Shown here piece by piece: positions 1-16,607 of a stretch of DNA of 34,777 nucleotides. Origin of the DNA: JBIKLM01 sp044375105 (lineage in GTDB: Bacteria > Planctomycetota > UBA1135 > GCA-002686595); assembly GCA_044375105.1 (NCBI GenBank), contig JBILNK010000022.1, positions 1 through 34,777 on the forward strand, written 5' to 3'. The position numbers and the translations under genes are program-made. Each line of letters starts with the position of its first letter. The stretch's first letter is position 1. The notes beneath the pieces are model-generated. The model was not told the origin of the DNA, made no database searches, and worked only from the letters and a program-made list of their open reading frames with translations.

Positions 1-1112
<1,112 letters not shown>

Positions 1113-1455
1113 GCCTCGCTCGCCGGAGCGGGACGGGCGCTCCGCCGCCCGCCCCTCCGGCGGTCGCTAGCCCCCTTCCGACCGGTTCCGGGGGCCTACG
1201 GCCCAGCAGCTGGCGGGCCGGGCCCAGAGCCCGGGGCTGAAAGCGCCTCCCCGAGGGGCTCCACCCGGCCTCCAGCAGCCAAACCGGGTGCTGACCCGTC
1301 CGGCCTCAGGCAAGCCGTTTGACTCCCTGCCGATCGACCCAGCGAGGGGCGTGCTCTCTCCCGAGCCGCTCGACCCCGCCACGCAGCGCTGCCGAGCGCG
1401 CCCCGAGCCTCTCCCCCCGTCCATCCCACAGGACCCTCCGGTCGCTGTCCCCGCG
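1113..1455. other. tuf-secE intergenic region (343 nt)
   Basis: It holds the tuf hairpin at 1121-1162 and a second stem, CCGGGC (1218-1223) with GCCCGG (1229-1234). Many bacteria have tRNA-Trp and/or rpmG here. I find no T-arm motif of the GGTTCGA type and no ATG before the secE start at 1456, so neither gene is visible. A reading frame from a GTG at 1288 continues into secE, but its first 56 residues do not resemble SecE. A TTGACT at 1319 has no convincing -10 partner. Confidence 0.6.
1121..1162 (+). terminator. GC-rich hairpin after tuf
   Basis: CGCCGGAG (1121-1128) pairs perfectly with CTCCGGCG (1155-1162). An inner GCGGG/CCCGC pairing is also possible. It starts 8 nt past the tuf stop. 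No T-run follows, so it is terminator-like but could instead be a 3'-end stabiliser. Confidence 0.45.
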
Positions 1456-1881
1456 ATGACCACCAACCAAGATCAAGGCCGCCTGGCGCGCATGTTCGCG
1501 TTCTGGTCCGCCATCTTTCTGCTGATCTTCGGTTGCCACTTCATCTTCCAGCAGCTCTTCGTCCACGTCCCCGGATTCCAGTCGCCCCTGGCGGGCCTCG
1601 TCCTGCCGATCATCAACGTCAAGGTCAACTGGGCCTTCCTGGTAGGTCTGGCGCTGTTCGTGGTCGGATTCGTCTGGATCAACCGCTGGCAGAGCCGCCC
1701 CCAGGTCGCCGGCTTCCTGGCCGACACCGAATCCGAGCTCCGCAAGGTCACCTGGCCCTCCTGGAGCGAGGTGGTCAACTCCTCGACCGTGGTCGTTGCC
1801 TGCGTGCTGATCCTGATGGGCTTCCTGGCCCTGGTCGACATGCTGCTGGCCCGCGTCTTCAGCCGGCTGTTCCTGAGCTGA
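1456..1881 (+). CDS. secE: Preprotein translocase subunit SecE
   Basis: SecE clamps the SecY channel of the Sec translocon in the cytoplasmic membrane. The 141-residue product has three predicted membrane segments (about 12-35, 57-76 and 109-133). The conserved cytoplasmic amphipathic stretch before the last one (about 87-105, with ELRKVTWPS) is the SecE signature. Three segments resemble the E. coli form rather than the single-segment Gram-positive form. The ATG at 1456 is chosen because the in-frame extension upstream is proline-rich and unlike SecE. No Shine-Dalgarno is seen and the leader is C-rich. nusG follows after 36 nt, the usual secE-nusG pairing. Confidence 0.95.
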   Translation: MTTNQDQGRLARMFAFWSAIFLLIFGCHFIFQQLFVHVPGFQSPLAGLVLPIINVKVNWAFLVGLALFVVGFVWINRWQSRPQVAGFLADTESELRKVTWPSWSEVVNSSTVVVACVLILMGFLALVDMLLARVFSRLFLS

Positions 1882-1917
1882 ACCCTCACCCACCCTGCCC
1901 CCCAGTCCCCCGAGCCC

Positions 1918-2469
1918 ATGGCCTACAAGTGGTACTTCGTGCGCTGCCAGTCCGGCCGTGAGGACACGGTCCGCAAGCAGCTCGAATCGCGCCTCAAGGT
2001 CGCCGGTCTCCAGGACCTGGTTCCCCAGGTGTTGGTGCCCTTCGAGCGGGTCACGGACATGAAGGCCGGCAAGCGCCGCATCGTCTCCAAGAAGCTCTAC
2101 CCGGGCTATCTGATGGTGCAGGCCGATCTGACCGACCCGGAGGAGACGCGTGTGCTGGCCGCCCGGGCGATCATGCGCGACACGCCGGGATTCGGAGACT
2201 TCCTGGGCACGCGCGGCGAAGCGTCGCCCCTGTCGGACCAACAGGTCACCGGCATCCTGGCCCGCATGTCTGATTCCGAACAGCGCCCGCAGGTCTCGAT
2301 CAGCCTCGCCAAGGGCGACATGGTCAAGATCAAGGCCGGGGCCTTCGATGGCTTCGATGGCCAGGTCGACGAAGTCAACACCGAAAAGGGCACCGTCCGC
2401 GTGATCGTGACGATCTTCGGCCGGCCGACCCCCGTCGAACTCGAGTACTGGGAGGTCGAAGCCGTCTGA
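1918..2469 (+). CDS. nusG: Transcription termination/antitermination factor NusG
   Basis: NusG binds the RNA polymerase clamp through its N-terminal NGN domain, and its KOW domain contacts Rho or ribosomal S10. The 183-residue product has the NGN start WYFVRCQSG at 5-13, the KKLYPGYLMV segment near 58-67 and a C-terminal KOW motif at about 131-165 (KGDMVKIKAGAFDGF). The length is normal and no large insertion is present. The start is ATG 1918, preceded by an almost pure C/A leader without a Shine-Dalgarno. Two hairpins follow the stop, suggesting that secE-nusG may form a unit separate from rplK. Confidence 0.97.
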   Translation: MAYKWYFVRCQSGREDTVRKQLESRLKVAGLQDLVPQVLVPFERVTDMKAGKRRIVSKKLYPGYLMVQADLTDPEETRVLAARAIMRDTPGFGDFLGTRGEASPLSDQQVTGILARMSDSEQRPQVSISLAKGDMVKIKAGAFDGFDGQVDEVNTEKGTVRVIVTIFGRPTPVELEYWEVEAV

Positions 2470-2777
2470 AGCCCCAGTCGAGCGGTCCGGGCGGCAACCG
2501 GACCGATGCGCGAGCCCCGCCGGGCTCCCGGGCCGCCGATCGTCGGCCCAGGACCGCCCGATGCACGGCTCGACCCCGACCCCCAAGCCTCCGGACGTCC
2601 CCGACCGCCCCGCATCGCTCCCCGCAACCACCCTCCACCGTCCCCGACCGCTCGAAACGCCCCACCAGCCCCTCGGCGTGAGCCCCAGGCCCACGAATCG
2701 GCGCCACCGCGCACCGTCCCGAGGTGTCAAGGCGCCGCCCACGCGGCGAGGACGACCGAGCCCAACCTCCCCCGATC
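2470..2777. other. nusG-rplK intergenic region (308 nt)
   Basis: Beyond the tandem hairpins at 2483-2527 this is C-rich sequence with no convincing promoter and no coding signal. A frame open from 2724 runs into rplK, but its first 18 residues are not L11-like. Confidence 0.5.
2483..2527 (+). terminator. Tandem hairpins after nusG
   Basis: The first hairpin is CGGTCCGG (2483-2490) with CCGGACCG (2498-2505), a perfect 8-bp stem with a 7-nt loop. The second is GAGCCC (2512-2517) with GGGCTC (2522-2527) and a 4-nt loop. There is no T-run. They could end the secE-nusG transcript or partly attenuate read-through into rplK. Confidence 0.45.
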
Positions 2778-3206
2778 ATGGCCAAGGAGATCACAGGCAA
2801 GATCAAGCTGCAGTGCAAAGCGGGTCAAGCGACCCCGGCACCGCCGGTCGGCCCCGCGCTGGGCTCGCACGGCGTGAACATCGCGCAGTTCGTGAAGGAG
2901 TTCAACGACCGCACGCGCGACCAGATGGGGATGATCATCCCCGTCGAGATCACGGTCTACAAGGACCGCAGCTTTGAGTTCATCCTCAAGTCGCCGCCGG
3001 CCGGGGTCCTGCTCAAGAAGGCCGCGGGCATCGACACGGCTGCCGCCCTGGTGGGCCATCAAATCGCCGGCAAGGTGACCAAGAAGCAGGTCCAGGAGAT
3101 CGCCAAGCTCAAGATGAAGGACCTGAACGCCCGTTCGCTCGATGCGGCCTGCCGCATCATCGAAGGCACCGCCCGTTCGGCTGGCATTCAAGTGGTGGAG
3201 GGCTGA
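2778..3206 (+). CDS. rplK: 50S ribosomal protein L11
   Basis: L11 forms the GTPase-associated centre with 23S rRNA helices 43/44 and the L10-L12 stalk. The 142 residues match the family length. The N-terminal domain carries the KIKLQCKAGQATPAPPVGPALG segment in family form (residues 7 onward), with its conserved prolines. The C-terminal rRNA-binding domain ends with the DLNARSLDAACRIIEGTARSAG pattern. ATG 2778 is chosen because MAKEITGKIKL is the normal L11 start. No Shine-Dalgarno is close by. The stop is 4 nt before rplA, the classic L11-L1 pair. Confidence 0.97.
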   Translation: MAKEITGKIKLQCKAGQATPAPPVGPALGSHGVNIAQFVKEFNDRTRDQMGMIIPVEITVYKDRSFEFILKSPPAGVLLKKAAGIDTAAALVGHQIAGKVTKKQVQEIAKLKMKDLNARSLDAACRIIEGTARSAGIQVVEG

Positions 3207-3210
3207 TCCC

Positions 3211-3897
3211 ATGGCAACCCGCAGCAAGCGCTACGTGTCCGCATCCCAGCGCGTCGACCGCACGAAGACCTACGCCATCGTCGAGGCCCTCGAGCTGATC
3301 AAGCAGCTGCCCGCGCCGAAGTTCGACGAGACCTTCGACGTGGTCGTCAAGCTGGGCATCGATCCGCGCAAGTCGGACCAGCTGGTCCGCGGCGCGGTGT
3401 CCCTGCCGAAGGGGCTGGGCAAGTCCGTCAAGGTAGTGGTCTTCGCCGAAGGCGACAAGGCCGAGGCCGCCAAGGCCGCCGGTGCCGACGAGGTTGGTTC
3501 GGCGGACCTGGCCGAGAAGATCAACGGCGGCTGGACCGACTTCGACGTCGTGATCGCGAGCCCGGACATGATGAAGCACGTGGGCAAGCTGGGCCGTGTG
3601 CTCGGCCCCCAAGGCAAGATGCCCAGCCCGAAGAGCGGCACCGTGACGCCGGATGTCGGCACCGCGGTGCGCGAATTCAAGGCGGGCAAGGTGGAGTTCC
3701 GCACCGATGCGGGCGGCAACGTGCACGCCCCGTTCGGCAAGCGCTCATTCACCGCTGCCGACCTTGAGCTCAACCTGCGCGCGTTCCTCGACCACCTGGC
3801 CGCCATGCGTCCTGCAGCGGTCAAGGGAACCTACATGCGCAAGGTCTCGATCTCGACCACCATGGGCCCGGGCGCGCTGGTCGCCTACGGCTCCTGA
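3211..3897 (+). CDS. rplA: 50S ribosomal protein L1
   Basis: L1 builds the mobile L1 stalk that handles E-site tRNA. In many bacteria it represses its own operon by binding the mRNA. The 228 residues are normal for the family. The signature KHVGKLGRVLGPQGKMPSPK region and the closing GTYMRKVSISTTMGPG segment are intact. ATG 3211 is preceded by a clear GGAGGG at 3197-3202 inside the end of rplK, so it is probably coupled to rplK translation. The in-frame upstream extension simply overlaps rplK. Confidence 0.97.
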   Translation: MATRSKRYVSASQRVDRTKTYAIVEALELIKQLPAPKFDETFDVVVKLGIDPRKSDQLVRGAVSLPKGLGKSVKVVVFAEGDKAEAAKAAGADEVGSADLAEKINGGWTDFDVVIASPDMMKHVGKLGRVLGPQGKMPSPKSGTVTPDVGTAVREFKAGKVEFRTDAGGNVHAPFGKRSFTAADLELNLRAFLDHLAAMRPAAVKGTYMRKVSISTTMGPGALVAYGS

Positions 3898-3955
3898 TCC
3901 CTAGGACCGCCCGACTCCGCCCCATCCCCGAGGCGCCCTCTCTCAGAGCCGACCC

Positions 3956-4498
3956 ATGCCCTCGATCGTCAACAAAATGGCCCTGGCACAGCTATCTGAG
4001 GCTTTCGGCAGCGCCGAAGCCGCGGTGGTTGTGTCGCTCAACGGCCTGACCGTCGCCGAGACGGAAAAACTGCGCAGGTCCCTGGCACAGCACGGGCTTC
4101 GCCTGCGCATGGTGCCCTCCAAACTGGCCATCAAGGCCTTCGAGTCCGCTGGCCACAAGTTCCCCAAGGAGTCCTTCAAGGGCAACACCGGGGTCGCCGC
4201 GGGCAGCGCCGAGGCCGCGATCATGGCGGCCAAGCTGTTCACCGAGCCCGAGGTCAAGAAGGCCGGCAAGGTCAGCCTGCGAGCGGGCCTGCTCGAAGGC
4301 CAGATCCTCGGCCCCGCGGACGCGGTTGCCATGGCCGGGGTGCCCGACAAGAACACCTTGCGCTCCAAGATCCTCGGCTGCCTTTCGGGCCCCGCCCAGC
4401 AGCTGGTTTCCCTGCTGTCCGCCCCGGGCGGATCGGTGGTGCGCGTCGTGCAGGCCAAGGTCGACGCGGCCGGCGGTGCCCCCGCAGAGTCCAACTGA
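3956..4498 (+). CDS. rplJ: 50S ribosomal protein L10
   Basis: L10 anchors L12 dimers to the ribosomal stalk base. The 180-residue product has the usual N-terminal rRNA-binding domain (NGLTVAETEKLRRSLAQHGL region, then VPSKLAIKAF). Its helical C-terminal tail, which in the family recruits L12, ends about residue 170. The 58-nt gap after rplA is too short to hold an E. coli-style L10 leader, so any L10-L12 autoregulation would have to use another site. No Shine-Dalgarno is evident before ATG 3956. rplL follows after 110 nt. Confidence 0.95.
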   Translation: MPSIVNKMALAQLSEAFGSAEAAVVVSLNGLTVAETEKLRRSLAQHGLRLRMVPSKLAIKAFESAGHKFPKESFKGNTGVAAGSAEAAIMAAKLFTEPEVKKAGKVSLRAGLLEGQILGPADAVAMAGVPDKNTLRSKILGCLSGPAQQLVSLLSAPGGSVVRVVQAKVDAAGGAPAESN

Positions 4499-4608
4499 AG
4501 CTCCCGCGCGGCGTCCTGAGCAGCGCAACCTTCCTTCCGCGAACGCCGCGCGCCCGGTGATTCGCGGGAACCATTCCCAACGCCTCCCTTCCTTACGAGG
4601 AGAACCCC

Positions 4609-5007
4609 ATGTCCCAAGAAACCACTACCCTCGAGCCGGAGCTTCAAGGCCTGGTCGAGAAGCTGGATGGCCTGACCCTTCTGCAGGCCTCCAAGCTGGT
4701 CAAGCACCTCGAGTCCCGCTGGGGCGTTAGCGCTGCCGCCCCGGTGGCGGTGGCCGCCGCCGGCGGCGGTGCTGCCGCACCCGCCGCTGAGGAGAAGACC
4801 GCCTTCGACGTGATCCTGGAGGACTCCGGTGCCCAGAAGATCAACGTCATCAAGGAAGTCCGCGCCATCACCGGCCTCGGCCTGAAGGAGGCCAAGGACC
4901 TGGTCGACAACCCGCCGAAGCCCCTCAAGCAGGGCGTTTCCAAGGACGACGCTGCCGCGATCAAGAAGCAGATCGAGGCCGCCGGCGGAAAGGTCAAGAT
5001 CGCCTGA
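4609..5007 (+). CDS. rplL: 50S ribosomal protein L7/L12
   Basis: L12 is the multicopy stalk protein that recruits and activates the translational GTPases. It has 132 residues: an N-terminal dimerisation helix pair (about 8-38), an Ala/Gly/Pro-rich hinge (about 42-62) and a C-terminal factor-binding domain with the conserved KINVIKEVRAITGLGLKEAK surface. AGGAG at 4598-4602, six bases before the ATG, is one of the best Shine-Dalgarno sites in the window, fitting a protein needed in excess over L10. Two strong hairpins follow, separating it from rpoB. Confidence 0.97.
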   Translation: MSQETTTLEPELQGLVEKLDGLTLLQASKLVKHLESRWGVSAAAPVAVAAAGGGAAAPAAEEKTAFDVILEDSGAQKINVIKEVRAITGLGLKEAKDLVDNPPKPLKQGVSKDDAAAIKKQIEAAGGKVKIA

Positions 5008-5017
5008 TCGGACGGCT

Positions 5018-5070
5018 GACGGGCCGGGCTGCGGATTCTGGCACGCCGGAATCCGCGTCGCTGGCCCGTC
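5018..5070 (+). terminator. Two-part hairpin after rplL
   Basis: GACGGGCC (5018-5025) pairs perfectly with GGCCCGTC (5063-5070). Nested inside, GCGGATTC (5031-5038) pairs with GAATCCGC (5049-5056). It begins 10 nt past the rplL stop and has no T-run. The position matches where E. coli has an attenuator between rplL and rpoB, but the mechanism here is unknown. Confidence 0.55.
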
Positions 5071-5125
5071 CCCGCGGCTGCGCTGTCGCGTCGGGACCAA
5101 GCCTCCGTCGCACGCAGGACCCCAC

Positions 5126-5158
5126 GGGCCCGGACTTCCCCCTGGGGAAGCCGGGCCC
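5126..5158 (+). terminator. 14-bp hairpin downstream of rplL
   Basis: GGGCCCGG (5126-5133), a bulged A, then CTTCCC (5135-5140) pair with GGGAAG (5145-5150) and CCGGGCCC (5151-5158) around the loop CCTG. This gives 14 bp with a single bulge. The following bases include a short T-triplet at 5166-5168. It is probably a terminator or attenuator for the rplKAJL transcript. Confidence 0.55.
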
Positions 5159-5372
5159 TGCCTCCGTTTCTGGTCGTCGAGCCTCATCGATGCGCCTGGG
5201 GGCCGAGGGGGACCCCGTTCCTTTGACATTTCTTGCCTTCGACGACGACTGTCGCTCCCGCCCAGATCGGAGCGCCCAGCTCCCCCGCTGGGGCCCCGCC
5301 GCCCCTTTTCCCCGAGTGCCGCTGCCGGGGGGGGCGGGCCTCCAGGCCTGCCTCCGGGTCCCGAGGCCCAGC

Positions 5373-5400
5373 GGGTAGGGGACGGGTCTGGCCCTGGGGG
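5373..5400 (+). other. Putative G-quadruplex motif upstream of rpoB
   Basis: Four G-tracts (5373-5375, 5378-5381, 5384-5386, 5396-5400) are separated by loops of 2, 2 and 9 nt. An 8-G run (5327-5334) and a GC hairpin (5333-5352) lie just upstream. In such GC-rich DNA this can arise by chance. Confidence 0.3.
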
Positions 5401-5625
5401 CGCTCGCTTCCACCGAGGCCGCACCTCGACCATCCGGGACCGCATCCCTGGATGCGGCGCGGCCCAACCGCCCGCATCCCCGGACCCACCTGCCCCGGGA
5501 CCCTTCTTCCCCCCCTAGGTCGGCCGTGGAGGCCACGGGCTGGGCCGGGGCGGGCAGGAAATGCTCTCCGAGCCGCCGCTCGAACGGCCTCCCCTCGCCA
5601 TCCCCAAGCGCCCCTGGCACGAAAG

Positions 5626-5670
5626 TTGACAGGCCGGCCTTGACAGCCTAGGCCCCGGAATTGCTAGTCT
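5626..5670 (+). promoter_or_regulatory. Candidate tandem promoters for rpoBC
   Basis: Two perfect TTGACA boxes lie 14 nt apart (5626-5631 and 5640-5645). The downstream box is followed at 19 nt by TAGTCT (5665-5670), preceded by a TG extended -10 (5662-5663). The upstream one has a weaker TAGGCC at 17 nt (5649-5654). This local drop in GC, far upstream of rpoB, implies a leader of about 365 nt. Confidence 0.5.
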
Positions 5671-6042
5671 CCCGGGTCCAGGACGGGAGCCCGATCCCCC
5701 CTTGACCGCCCCTCGGACCTCGCTCCCTACCCCGCGGCCCGTCTCCAAGGACCCCGTTTCCCTGTCGACCTCCGGGTTCGGCCGGCCGCATCCCGCCTCG
5801 GTGGTATCGGCCCCTTTGGCATCGGCGTCCCGCTTCGACGGCTCCGCGGAGTTCGACCTCGGCACCCACCCCATCCAACGGCGAACCGGCGCCCACCGCG
5901 CATCGTTCGCCCGTTCACCCCGCGCTCTTTCCAGCCGCTCCCTTCCGAGGAGCCCCAGGCCTCGCGGCCAGGCGCTCCTCGACGACGACGCCCCCCGTCG
6001 CCAGAGCGGGCCAGCACCGCTTCTCAACCTTCGAGTCGCCCG

Positions 6043-9753
<3,711 letters not shown>

Positions 9754-9771
9754 GACCCTACCCCTGAGCTG

Positions 9772-9796
9772 GGCCCGGCGGCCGATCCGCCGGGCC
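9772..9796 (+). promoter_or_regulatory. 10-bp hairpin between rpoB and rpoC
   Basis: GGCCCGGCGG (9772-9781) pairs perfectly with CCGCCGGGCC (9787-9796) around a 5-nt loop, 19 nt after the rpoB stop. No T-run follows. Since rpoB and rpoC should be co-transcribed, it may be an mRNA processing or stabilising structure, or a partial attenuator. Confidence 0.5.
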
Positions 9797-9931
9797 GCGC
9801 CTCACGCCTGGGGAGTACGGAATCCGCCTGTAAGCCCCGACACAGAACCCATCGCGGTCGAGCGTCTCGAGACTCTCCCGCCCCATCCCGACCTCCAGCC
9901 TCCACCAACCCACGCCCGCACGGCGATCTCC

Positions 9932-14305
<4,374 letters not shown>

Positions 14306-14312
14306 CCCTCCG

Positions 14313-14347
14313 CACCTGCGGCTGGGGACAGGCCTCAGCCGCCGGTG
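14313..14347 (+). terminator. Hairpin after rpoC
   Basis: CACC (14313-14316) and GCGGCTG (14318-14324) pair with CAGCCGC (14336-14342) and GGTG (14344-14347), with one T/C mismatch and an 11-nt loop. A further GGGCG/CGCCC hairpin follows near 14350. No T-run. Likely end of the rpoBC unit. Confidence 0.5.
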
Positions 14348-14888
14348 CCGGGCGCAGGCGCCCACGGCGGGCCTTTCGGGGCGCGCCCTTGGGCGCCACC
14401 AGGACCGGGTATCCCGGCCTGGTCTCGCCGGCTACGGACCCGGCTTTCCCGGGCAGCGCGGGCGGCCGAGGGGCTGCCCAACCCTTACGGGGCGGACCGG
14501 CCCACCACGGGTGCCCGGGAGGGCGGAGCCCCGCCCGCGGTCCTGCCGGCTGACCGCGGTCGGGCGGCGGTCCCTCGAGCGGCTCCGCTTCCAGGCCGGG
14601 CCTACAAGGGGCTCCCAGGCCGAAAGCCAGCAAATCAAGTCTCCGACCGTGCCGCGCTGGCCGGCCCACGGCTCCACCGAGCTCCCTGGCCCACGTCCTG
14701 CCGCGTTGCCGGGAGGCCCCCCCCGAGCCCGCGTCAGGCAACCTGGCAGGGCGGGTCTTGCCACCAGCCCAGGGTCTGCCGCTGGCGATGGGCATTTGGC
14801 CCGGCCGCGGTGCCACTCCTTAGGCCCTGCGCTGGTCCAAAGCGCGGCGTTCCGAGCCTCCCGTTCTGCGGACCGCCGCCGCCACCTC

Positions 14889-14916
14889 TTGACCGGGCCG
14901 GCGCAATCCCTACACT
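14889..14916 (+). promoter_or_regulatory. Candidate rpsL (str operon) promoter
   Basis: TTGACC (14889-14894) is followed after 16 nt by TACACT (14911-14916), matching 5/6 and 4/6 of the housekeeping consensus. Predicted transcription start is near 14923, giving a leader of about 50 nt before the rpsL ATG. Confidence 0.55.
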
Positions 14917-14972
14917 TCCTCCCCCCGCACTCCCAGTTCCGTCCGCGCGCCCCGCGCGCCGTTTCCCGCTCC

Positions 14973-15347
<375 letters not shown>

Positions 15348-15510
15348 TCCGCTCGCGCTGAACCGAGGGCGGGTTGCGCTTCCCGCGCGCCTGCCTGGCC
15401 AGCCGTCCAGCTCCCGTCCGCCCGCCCCGTCCCTCCGTCCGATCTCCACCGCCCGCTTCCTGGCCCGCCGCAACCCGGGGGTCAGCGCTCCGCGAGACCC
15501 TCCGCCGCCC

Positions 15511-15987
15511 ATGCCGCGTAACTACAAGTCGACCGCCGACCTGCAGCTTCCGGACCCGCAGTTCAAGTCGCTGCTGGCCACGAAGATCATCAACAAGCTG
15601 ATGCTGGACGGCAAGAAGACCACCGCTCAGCAGATCTTCTACGAGGCCATGGACCTGGCCCACAAGAAGCTGCCCGAGGTCGAGAACCGGGAAGAAATCT
15701 TCGTGCGAGCCGTGGACAACGTGAGGCCCTCCGTCGAGGTGCGCTCCAAGCGCGTGGGCGGCGCCAACTACCAGGTCCCGCGCGAGGTGCGTCGCAATCG
15801 CCAGCAGAGCCTGGCGATCCGCTGGCTGATCGACAACTGCCGCAAGAAGAAGGGCAAGCGCATGGCCCTCAAGCTGGCCGACGAACTGGTCGACGCCTTC
15901 AACGGCCAGGGTGCTTCGGTCGCCCAGAAGGAGACCCTGCACAAGATGGCGGAGGCCAACAAGGCCTACAGCCACTTCGCACGTTGA
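15511..15987 (+). CDS. rpsG: 30S ribosomal protein S7
   Basis: S7 nucleates assembly of the 30S head and lies near the mRNA exit channel. The 158-residue product has the conserved LMLDGKKTTAQQIFYEAM and DNVRPSVEVRSKRVGGANYQVP segments and a C-terminal helical tail (KMAEANKAYSHFAR). ATG 15511 is chosen because MPRNYK is close to the usual start. The longer in-frame extension upstream is proline-rich. No Shine-Dalgarno is seen. The canonical rpsL-rpsG pair is preserved, but instead of fusA a Tsr3-like gene comes next, after 620 nt. Confidence 0.97.
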   Translation: MPRNYKSTADLQLPDPQFKSLLATKIINKLMLDGKKTTAQQIFYEAMDLAHKKLPEVENREEIFVRAVDNVRPSVEVRSKRVGGANYQVPREVRRNRQQSLAIRWLIDNCRKKKGKRMALKLADELVDAFNGQGASVAQKETLHKMAEANKAYSHFAR

Positions 15988-16142
15988 ATCCGGCGGCCGC
16001 AGAGGCTGGGATCGTCGCTGCGCGCCGATCTCCTCTAGCCTCTGGCCGGCTGAGAGAAAACAATCGACTCGGGCTGCGCCGGAGCCGCCTCACCAGCCCG
16101 TCACATGCCTTTGGACCGCCATCCGGCGGCCGCAAAGGCTGG
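15988..16142 (+). repeat. Imperfect 22-nt direct repeat downstream of rpsG
   Basis: ATCCGGCGGCCGCARAGGCTGG occurs at 15988-16009 (R = G) and 16121-16142 (R = A), 21 of 22 bases identical and 133 nt apart. The similarity fades afterwards but TGCGCGCCG recurs downstream of each. The first copy starts at the base after the rpsG stop codon. It may be a local duplication of the rpsG 3' flank. Confidence 0.5.
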
Positions 16143-16607
16143 CACTCCTGAATCGGCCGGGATCGGTTGCGCGCCGCGGTGCCTCGGAACCCGCAGCCGC
16201 GGTCGCGGCCTTGGGTGTCTGGCGCGCAGCAGCCTGGTTCACAACCCCAGCGGGCCGCCGCCAGCGCGGCCCGCCGGCGTTTTCGGCCGCGCTCTGGGAT
16301 CGCGGGCGGTGGCCTCGAGCCAGGGGACCCCAAGGCAACCCTGTGCGCAGCTCGGCTTCAGGGCAAGCGCCCCGGCTTGGGTCGCGCCGCTCCTTTTAGC
16401 CCTGGCGCTGCCCGCCGCCGCCTAGACTGAGCCGGTCGCTGGGATCGTCAGCGTCCCGTGGGGCCCCACGGATTCCGGAACCCGCTCCGGGGCCCTGGGC
16501 CCGGTTCTTCGCTCGCTCGAGGAGCGGCCGATCGGCAGGGGGGGCTGGCAGCTTGGATCCGGCCCGGCGATTGGCGCTCCGCGCCCGGCCCAGCGCGCTC
16601 CGATCCC
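15988..16607. other. rpsG to Tsr3-like gene intergenic region (620 nt)
   Basis: It contains the 22-nt direct repeat and, at 16423-16428, a TAGACT that resembles the -10 boxes proposed for rpoB and rpsL but lacks a -35 at normal spacing. Open frames across it are low-complexity and unlike known proteins. One (from 16458) runs into the Tsr3-like gene. No RNA gene is recognised. Confidence 0.5.

Larger units (their letters stand above)
5008..6042. other. rplL-rpoB intergenic region (1035 nt)
   Basis: In order it holds two strong hairpins (5018-5070, 5126-5158), a lone TTGACA at 5223 without a good -10, a hairpin at 5333-5352, a G-quadruplex motif (5373-5400), tandem TTGACA boxes (5626, 5640) and then a leader of about 365 nt into rpoB. 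Short open frames here are proline/arginine/serine-rich without family resemblance, so I see no gene. Confidence 0.6.
14306..14972. other. rpoC-rpsL intergenic region (667 nt)
   Basis: It starts with several GC-rich hairpins (14313-14347 and successors to about 14420) and ends with a good promoter candidate at 14889-14916. The middle is GC-rich with no tRNA-like arm. Open frames crossing it have no family resemblance, and one simply runs into rpsL. I see no gene. Confidence 0.55.

Noticed and set aside
1288..1455. In-frame GTG extension of secE (56 extra residues)
   Set aside because: Residues are Pro/Arg-rich with no SecE similarity; SecE normally begins close to the ATG at 1456.
3898..3955. 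L10-L12 autoregulatory leader before rplJ
   Set aside because: The gap is only 58 nt and shows no kink-turn-like structure.
5223..5252. TTGACA at 5223 as a promoter
   Set aside because: No acceptable -10 at 15-19 nt; the boxes at 5626 and 5640 are better placed.
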